Assembly: GCF_902459465.1 (NCBI RefSeq)
Contig: NC_047068.1
Coordinates: 13,911,195-13,975,194 of the forward strand
Reading direction: 5' to 3'
Source: Asterias rubens
Lineage: Eukaryota; Echinodermata; Asteroidea; Forcipulatida; Asteriidae
Length of the DNA stretch: 64,000 nt
This document shows positions 57,540 through 64,000 of the stretch, one piece after another (position 1 is the stretch's first letter; each line of letters starts with the position of its first letter). A model generated the notes under the pieces. The model ran no database searches. It was not told the origin of the DNA and was given only the letters and a program-made list of their open reading frames with translations. A program made the position numbers and the translations under genes.

Positions 57540-60110
57540 TTATTGTTAGGTTGAAAGACGTTAACGGAATTTTGGATGAATTTAAGTTAAGCGAATTGAC
57601 TTGAATGATTTGCAAATAAATTGCAGGTCATTATGCATATGATGTGATAGATTGAGTTATATTCTATAGTCCAATTTGCAACCATTTGTTGATATGAATA
57701 ATATATAATATGATTGATATAAAGCGATTGTATGAATTGAATAGAAGAAATTGTCTTTAGAAAAGGTTGCTGTTTAACATTAAAAAAACATATATAGGTA
57801 TACAAATTATTACCGGTACGTAAATTGTTTTCCTGGAAATTAGGTCCAAGCGTTGGTAAACAACTGCTATTGGAACAGGGTAGGCCTAAGTGATTCAAGT
57901 AATAGAATTAATTATCTTTCCTGATGTTGAAATGTGAAAATGTCAATTTTCAATTACGCTTTTTTAGAATTAGTTTCTCGAAAACTTCATTGATACCTAA
58001 AACACGGTTACTTTTTACCATGTTTGTATAAAATGTATCCACTCTGCATTTTGCACAGCCCGATTGTGTTCCTAACTTTAAAACTTCTAATGCCGCATTG
58101 TGCATAATATACGAAAGTCTGTGTCAAAATAGTTTGCAAATACAGTGCATGTGAATTGGAAGATTGAGTCATCATAAGAATTTCATCAAAAGTATTAACC
58201 GTGTTTATTTGTTGTTCTGGTATAAATTCGCACCTAAACTGCGCAATGAATTTTAGCTCACGGTTCCCCCAATTAAACAAGTACCAATATTTCACCTGCC
58301 AGTTGAATTTCTGAATTAAAATGTTCTGGTGTTGTTTCCCTTTATGTAAACTGGTATTATATTAATAAAATATGTTTACCAAAGCGATTGTATTTTCATT
58401 GTGAATCGAATAAAAAGAGCTTGTCTTTATACAATTTGGCTGTTTAGTTAGGCTATATGAGTAAAAAGTGAAACAAATATACATAAAATAATGGGAATAT
58501 ATGTGCTTGGTAAACAAATGTATTTCGGACACGATTCTCCCAATTTGAAGTATTAATATTTCACCAGTTGACTTTCTGAATTAAAGTTATAAATGTGTTG
58601 TTCCCTTCATTTAAACTGGTATGTTTTAGCCCTCTAGTCCCTGCACCGCCCGAATTTGCCGAAATAATTGTTTTTCTTCTCAAAATGTTTGCTGTTAATT
58701 ACTGAAATCGTAGTTCAAAATTTTTAAAGATAGCCAAGGCTTATTATTTATAAATAAATGCACAATTTTTTACCCTTTCGGTAATATTTGTACAAGTCCT
58801 CATGAAGGAACAATAAACCCCCTCGTTAAACGCCTACGGTAATATTTATGGCGATTATTTTTGTATAATGATAAAATTGACACAATAGCTTTTCAAGGCT
58901 TTTATCTGGCTCAATGCTGGTTATTTGCGAAGGCGTTAGTTTTCGACAATATCACCATGAATGATAAATACAGTTTCCTTTGTGTTTACTAATATTTTAA
59001 TAAGCGTTTTGTTGGGTAAGAGCTAAATTATTTCATCCTAATTAGCTTCGACATGTCAACTGTGAAGGGAGAATTAATAATGATCTATAAACAACTAGAT
59101 GGATTAACAAATGCGTATAGGGCTACTATTGACTATAGTTTTATTTGGATGTTTCTTATTTTCTACAAACAAAAGCTATAGCGAGGTTTCCTCCTACCGC
59201 ATAATACATGCAGTGTATCGCTTTAGGTGGCTGGGCGGTCCAGAGGCTAATTAATGGTTATATGTACAAAAGTTTACTAAAAGTGATTTTCTTTTTAATG
59301 TCAATCAAATAGATGAAAAATATTGTCTTTGGAAAATTTGCTGTAAAATAGAAAGAAGACAAAAATATATAAATATATGGAATATATTCGGAGTTTATCT
59401 TTTCAAAGCTTAAAATGTTATTTTAATTACGCTTTTTAGAATTTGTATGTTGAACATTATATCGATAAGTCGGAAATACAAGATGGTTTGTGAATTTAAA
59501 CTATTTTTGTGACGTCCTCTATTGTTGAAAGTTTTGATTATTTTTACGAATCTACACTTCATTGTAGATTCGTAACATAATCTATAGTTGAGTGTAGGAT
59601 ATGCTGGAAGTGATTTGTAATTTATCTTATAAGATTTGAAGACGTCATATTAATTACCCTTCTTAGAAACTGTCTGTTGACAATTTTATTGATAAGTCGG
59701 AAAATTTGCTGTTTAGTACTTAGTATACAAAAGAAAATTTAAAAAAGAAAATATTGTAAAATATTATGAACAGATTTTTAAATCTTTTCATAATAAATTA
59801 CGTGATTTTTTATTTGAATAAAATATTAATCTGAAAACTTGCTTTTCAGTAAAACAAATTACATAAAATATTGTTTTGCTTCTTAGATATTGTATGTAAA
59901 AAATTATTGATAAGTCGGAAAGACAAGATGGTTTGTGAATATATTAATAGCGCATGTGATTTGTAAGCTTGAGTCAAATTTGGAGTCAAATTCGAAATTA
60001 ATTTCGGACTGAGTAAAGATCTGATTTATGAAAATCCACTCTTTGAGAATGTTCGACTCTTTCTTAAGACTCAAATACTATTTGAAACATGTGAATATCG
60101 TCTTATTGCT
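57540..60110. repeat. Inverted, diverged copy of the A/C/D 3' flank behind F
   Basis: Read on the minus strand it follows the order of 13809-16760: ATGACCTGCAATTTATTTGCAAATCATTC (57600-57635), the CATGTTTGTAAGAAATGTATCC-like stretch (58015-58060), GATTTGAAGATGTCATTTTAATTACGC-like units (59400-59680) and ACTCAAATACTATTTG (60065). F and its flank therefore form an inverted copy of the whole gene unit. Inside, 58629-59249 is a diverged relative of the palindromic element at 60442. Confidence 0.7.
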
Positions 60111-60441
60111 GTTTCATTCTGATTATTTCATTGTAATATTTAAAAAGTGGTCGCTCCTATTAAACATTGCATGATTACAACCAAAGAATTGTGTAATTTC
60201 GTTAAAAGTTTATCCGATGTGATTGTGAATGAAGGTAACAATAAAAACTTGGCATGGATTACAGCTCGAGGTGGCATTTCAACATGACTATAGTGCAATT
60301 GCAAACCGCGCTATTAATACCCGTTGAATCACCCAACAGCGAAGCTGCTGGTGCGGGGAGGAGGGAACACTCATCAGCCGCAATGATTGAAATAATTACA
60401 AACCATTTCTCCTCACACATCATGGGCCTTTTATTCACCCT

Positions 60442-60949
60442 TTAACCCTCTAGTCCCTGCACCGCCCGAGTTTCTGAAAACCAATTTTTCAAGATTCTTG
60501 CAGTAAACAACTGGAATCGTAGTTCAATTTTTAACAGATTGCTTAATATTTATGCACAATTTTTTACCCTTTCGGTAATGTTTGTATAAAAGTACAAGCT
60601 CCCATTGGGAACAATAATCGGCTCTCTAATATTTTTTTGTAAGGATAAAATGGACACAATAGCTTTTCAAGGCCTTTATCTGACTCTCTAATATTTGTTA
60701 TATAGAGTCAGATAAAAGCCTCGAAAAGCTATTGTGTCCATTTTATCCTTACAAAAAAATATTAGAGAGCCGATTATTGTTCCCAATGGGAGCTTGTACT
60801 TTTATACAAACATTACCGAAAGGGTAAAAAATTGTGCATAAATATTAAGCTATCTGTTAAAAATTGAACTACGATTCCAGTTGTTTACTGCAAGAATCTT
60901 GAAAAATTGGTTTTCAGAAACTCGGGCGGTGCAGTTACTAGAGGGTTAA
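60442..60949. mobile_element. 508-bp near-perfect palindromic element (TTAA-bounded)
   Basis: TTAACCCTCTAG at the left and CTAGAGGGTTAA at the right; the two halves of about 245 bp are complementary almost throughout (for example CACCGCCCGAGTTTCTGAAAA against its complement) around a short centre near 60696. A diverged left-half-like copy is at 58629. CCC termini with TTAA flanks are typical of piggyBac-type elements; the family assignment is an inference. Confidence 0.85.
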
Positions 60950-61335
60950 AGGCAGTGGACACTATTGGTAATTACTCAAAATAATTATAAGCACAAAACC
61001 TTACTTGATAACGAGTAATGGGGAGAGTGGGGTAGTATAAAACATTGTGAGAAACGGCTCCCTCTGAAGTGGAGTAGTTTTCGAGAAAAAAAGTAATTTT
61101 CCACGAATTTGATTTCGAGACCTCAAGTTTAGATTTGATGTCCTGAAATCAAGCATCTGAAAGCACACAACTTCATGAGACAAGGGTGTTTTTCCTTTCT
61201 TTCATAGTTATCTCGCAACTCCGACGAACAATCGAGCTCAAATTTTCACAGGTTTCTTATTTTATGCGTATGTTGAGATACAGCAAGTGAGAAGACTGGT
61301 CTTTGACAATCCTCAATAGTGTCCACTGGCTTTAA
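60946..61335. mobile_element. MITE-A copy 10, joined to the palindrome
   Basis: Begins in the same TTAA (60946-60949) that ends the palindromic element and runs to CCACTGGCTTTAA. So it inserted into that element's TTAA. Confidence 0.88.
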
Positions 61336-62869
61336 GCCTATAAGCACAAACAGCCTTGCTTGGCAGGCAGTTACCACAGAAACTGTTTACAGGCCAACAT
61401 TTCATGAACTTGTGCGATTGGTGCCCCACTCATTATTTTCGCTTCGCATATAAATTTTTTAATTAATACTTTCTGCCTAAAAGCTTTATGAATATGAGCC
61501 TTGTTATTTAGCAGTAACGACACTGTGACAAGGACCGAATGTCATCTTGCTGTCAGCATGAAGTATGATGTCGCGCATAAGTGCATAAATACAGGTATGT
61601 GGAGTTCTGTTTATAAACTTTAAGACAGGAAACAATGTGGATTTTTTGTGAATAATTAAACTAATTATTCACCGATTTATTTGTCATTTTATGAGATGTT
61701 AATTTGGGGAGCTGTGGAGCCAAATAGTCACTGAGGAGCTTTGGAGTGAGATGTAATATTTGGGAGCTTTGGAGGAGTTCTGGAGTTTATAGATTAAATA
61801 TTGGGGAGCTTCATTGTAACTTATTAGAGGAGCTGTGTAGCCAGATAATTACTTTAGGAACTGTGGAGCTATTTAAGGAATTACGTTAGATTTTCTCGAG
61901 GAGCACTCTTGGGGAGCCTCGAGAGTTCGAGGAACTGAACTCCGGGGAGCCATTATGATTGTGTTAGATTTGTAGATAATTAATTGTAATTAGTAAAGGA
62001 TAATTATTTAGGGACTGTGGAGCTATTTAAGGAATTACGTTAGACTTTCTTGAGGAGCATTCTCGAGGAGCCACAAGAGTCCGAGTAGCTAAACTCGAGG
62101 AGCCATTAGGATTGTGTTAGATTTGTAGATAATTAATTGTAAGTAGTAGAGGAGGATATTGGAGCCACAGGGCCTTGACAATATCACTTGGTGTGTTTTA
62201 TATTACAAAGCTCAAGTTTATCTTACCATGGACAAGGAGTGGACAGTTCCCTTATAATTTTCATCGCTCGTGGATTCGTTTGGATTGGATCTTGTTGAAG
62301 CTGCAAAGCGCAAGACCCTTTCAGTGTTTATAGTTAGAGTGCATTTTGTTGAAGCTGCAAAGCGCAGGATCACTCGGAGCAGTTGGATATTGTATGGTTG
62401 GAGCCTGGTATCACTGTAGTTTATTATAGGTTTAAATAAGTGGATTTTGTTGTAGCTGTAGAGCGCAGGATCGCTTTGATTATAGTAGTGGAGATTGTAG
62501 TTTTAACGTGTTTAAGTAGTGGATTTGCAGGTGGAAGACCAGTAAATTTAGAGGATTCATTTGGGAAATATAAAAGAACTGATAAACCCTGGCTTGTAAA
62601 TATTGAGTGATGTAAATAATAATTTGGTGAAGTGGAGTCTCAAATAAAACAGTTATTGCCATTTCGCAGATTTAATCATTTGGTTTTATCCTCTTACTTG
62701 GTCATATATTTTGTCTACCAACTCGATAATCTAAACCGGTGAGGCGGAACTCCGGTGGTTTAGGCCTTTAAATTTTCCGCCTGGTGGCAGCGCTATTAAA
62801 GACGACCTGTGAGACGACTTTAGGTCAGACGAGGTCTACATTTCCGCCACAATAGAAACCACCTCACAT
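61336..62869 (+). repeat. Gene-free stretch with tandem repeats; possible LTR
   Basis: 61857-62012 and 62013-62153 are two copies of a roughly 150-bp unit (ACTGTGGAGCTATTTAAGGA...GATAATTAATTGTAA), preceded by scattered GGGGAGCT words. GAAGCTGCAAAGCGCA recurs between 62296 and 62480. AATAAA at 62644-62649 is followed 140 bp later by TGGTGGCAGCG (62795), which resembles the start of a retrotransposon primer-binding site. No partner LTR was found, so an LTR is only a possibility. Confidence 0.35.
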
Positions 62870-64000
62870 GATCCATCACCATCGTTGCGTGCTTTTTACT
62901 TCCCGCCATTACAGATATTATCTATAAGGATATTAATTTCAGAATCGTTTTCCAAAGTGAAGGACGAATTTAACATCATCTCTCTCCTGAGATAAACTTG
63001 TCAGGGTTTTAACTCGAGACGCGATATGGAGCAAAAATAGAACACAGATCGATTGTTAAAGTTAAATGAGGGTTTTCCGAAGAGCGATGTCGATAGCAGT
63101 TTCTTATTATAACTCAAACGCCATACGAGCAATCTGTGAAAATGTTATGCAAAATAACATATATATTCCTTTTTTAGAAAATACAGGGGTGAAATCTCAC
63201 GATTCGTAAATGAAATTCCGTTCTTTTTGTCATCTTATTTTGTTGTAGCAAATCAAAATAATGTATATTTGGTTTGAGGGTTTACCATGAGTGTATCTAC
63301 TAGCCAGGTAGAGTTTGTTCTTTAGAGAACTGTCGTTCTATATTCTACTACTAAGCTTATAGAATCGTTATTAACTGCACTACCGCGGAGTCAGTTCTTA
63401 AATTGGTCTCAACGTTTCGACTAGCTTGCTCCAGTCATCGTCAGGAGACTGGAATCATAACAAGAAATCAACCATTTTCTTGCACACCGCAGTACTTCAG
63501 TTGGAAATATCTCTCATGACAAATGATATTTGAATACAAATTATATTTATTTTCCATCATGGTCATGTTCTTAAGAAATCAAATCAAGTACGGAATAGTG
63601 TTTGTATGTTACTATTAGACATGTCTCCTCATGTAAACTCTGTTTTAAATCCACGCAGCTAGTATTACAAAAATTGACAACAGCAATTCCGCAAGGTTGT
63701 ATAGGCTCGATTGAGCGGGTGGTTCATATCTGGAGTTAAATTTGCAGCTTGTGCTCATCTTCGTCTCCAATGTTATTCAAATTCTGATATTGATAGTACG
63801 CACGTCACAGCAGCCTCCATTATACTTATAGGCACGCATGGCGGTTCAGCTCAGCAACCAATCAGAGGAAGTTGCGTCACTGGTGTCAATAGGTAACTGA
63901 CCAATAAAGTGTATCTTTGTGTTAGAACAATTATTTCAACCAATCAGTGTTGGGCATCAGCATAGAAGATCGTCGGTGCTTTGGTCTGCTGACCAATCAG
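62870..64000 (+). repeat. Inverted copy of the gene A upstream region
   Basis: Matches 7110-5630 read on the other strand: ATCGTTGCGTGCTTTTTACTTCCCGCC (62881), CTACCTGGC.AGTAGATACAC words (63290-63320), the AATTGGTCTCAACGTTTCGAC motif (63399), ACATGTCTCCTCATGTAAACTCTGTTTTAAAT (63618), and GGCACGCATGGCGGTTCAGCTCAGCAACCAATCAGAGGAA (63831). It lacks MITE-B present at 5969-6333. Confidence 0.85.
63838..64000 (+). promoter_or_regulatory. Upstream region of a probable seventh gene beyond the right edge
   Basis: CCAATCAGTGTTGGGC (63940) and GACCAATCAG (63991-64000) reproduce the two-CCAAT arrangement of E and F. The sequence between them (TGCTTTGGTCTGCTGACCAAT) matches the minus strand upstream of gene A. 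In E and F the start codon lies about 170-180 bp after the second CCAAT, so the start would be expected near 64165-64175, outside the window. Confidence 0.55.

Noticed and set aside
85-61335. Regularly recurring GAGACCTCA/TGAGGTCTC palindromes as a CRISPR-like array
   Set aside because: They are internal parts of dispersed MITE-A copies kilobases apart in a eukaryotic genome.

Overview
The window is eukaryotic, AT-rich, gene-poor and crowded with short inverted-repeat elements. The only convincing host genes are six copies of one family: intronless genes for a secreted protein of about 335-345 residues with a signal peptide, a PAN/apple-like cysteine module and a C-terminal fibrinogen-related domain (FReD, ficolin/tachylectin type). 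The FReD lectin family, a tyrosine-recombinase retrotransposon of Ngaro type, and the dispersed repeats with frequent AGGCCT words suggest a marine invertebrate deuterostome. An echinoderm, probably a sea star, is my best guess; this is inference.

Layout. Genes are lettered A-F from left to right. A (4199-5236), B (9542-10579), C (17983-18990) and D (49516-50526) lie on the minus strand. E (52969-54006) and F (55013-56014, broken) lie on the plus strand, so D and E are head to head. C and D sit in near-identical segmental duplications (13809-19244 and 45979-50784). The 3' flank of A (1-4198) is an older copy of the same unit, and F with 56015-60080 is an inverted, more diverged copy. The last 1.1 kb (62870-64000) is an inverted copy of the region upstream of A, so a seventh gene probably starts just beyond the right edge.

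Between C and D lie about 27 kb without host genes. This stretch holds small transposons, short tandem repeats, a candidate 4.6-kb element bounded by inverted repeats (30927-35514), and a degraded 8.4-kb Ngaro-like retrotransposon (35545-43960). The Ngaro element has its split direct repeats intact (A1 ... B1-A2-B2) and remnants of reverse transcriptase, RNase H, an SGNH-hydrolase-like segment and tyrosine recombinase. Its leader carries a minisatellite of about 22 units.

At least four families of short non-autonomous elements are bounded by TTAA. I call them MITE-A (about 10 copies), MITE-B, MITE-C and a 508-bp near-perfect palindrome. A filled and an empty site can be compared between the flanks of F and A, which supports TTAA target duplication.

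The genes look like a germline-diversified set of secreted recognition lectins. The paralogs differ most in the C-terminal part of the FReD, where related proteins bind ligand. They show patchwork sharing of small variants that suggests gene conversion. Five of the six share an upstream module of CCAAT box(es) plus TGCGTCA, so they may be co-regulated; F keeps only the CCAAT boxes. An immune role is inference from the FReD family.
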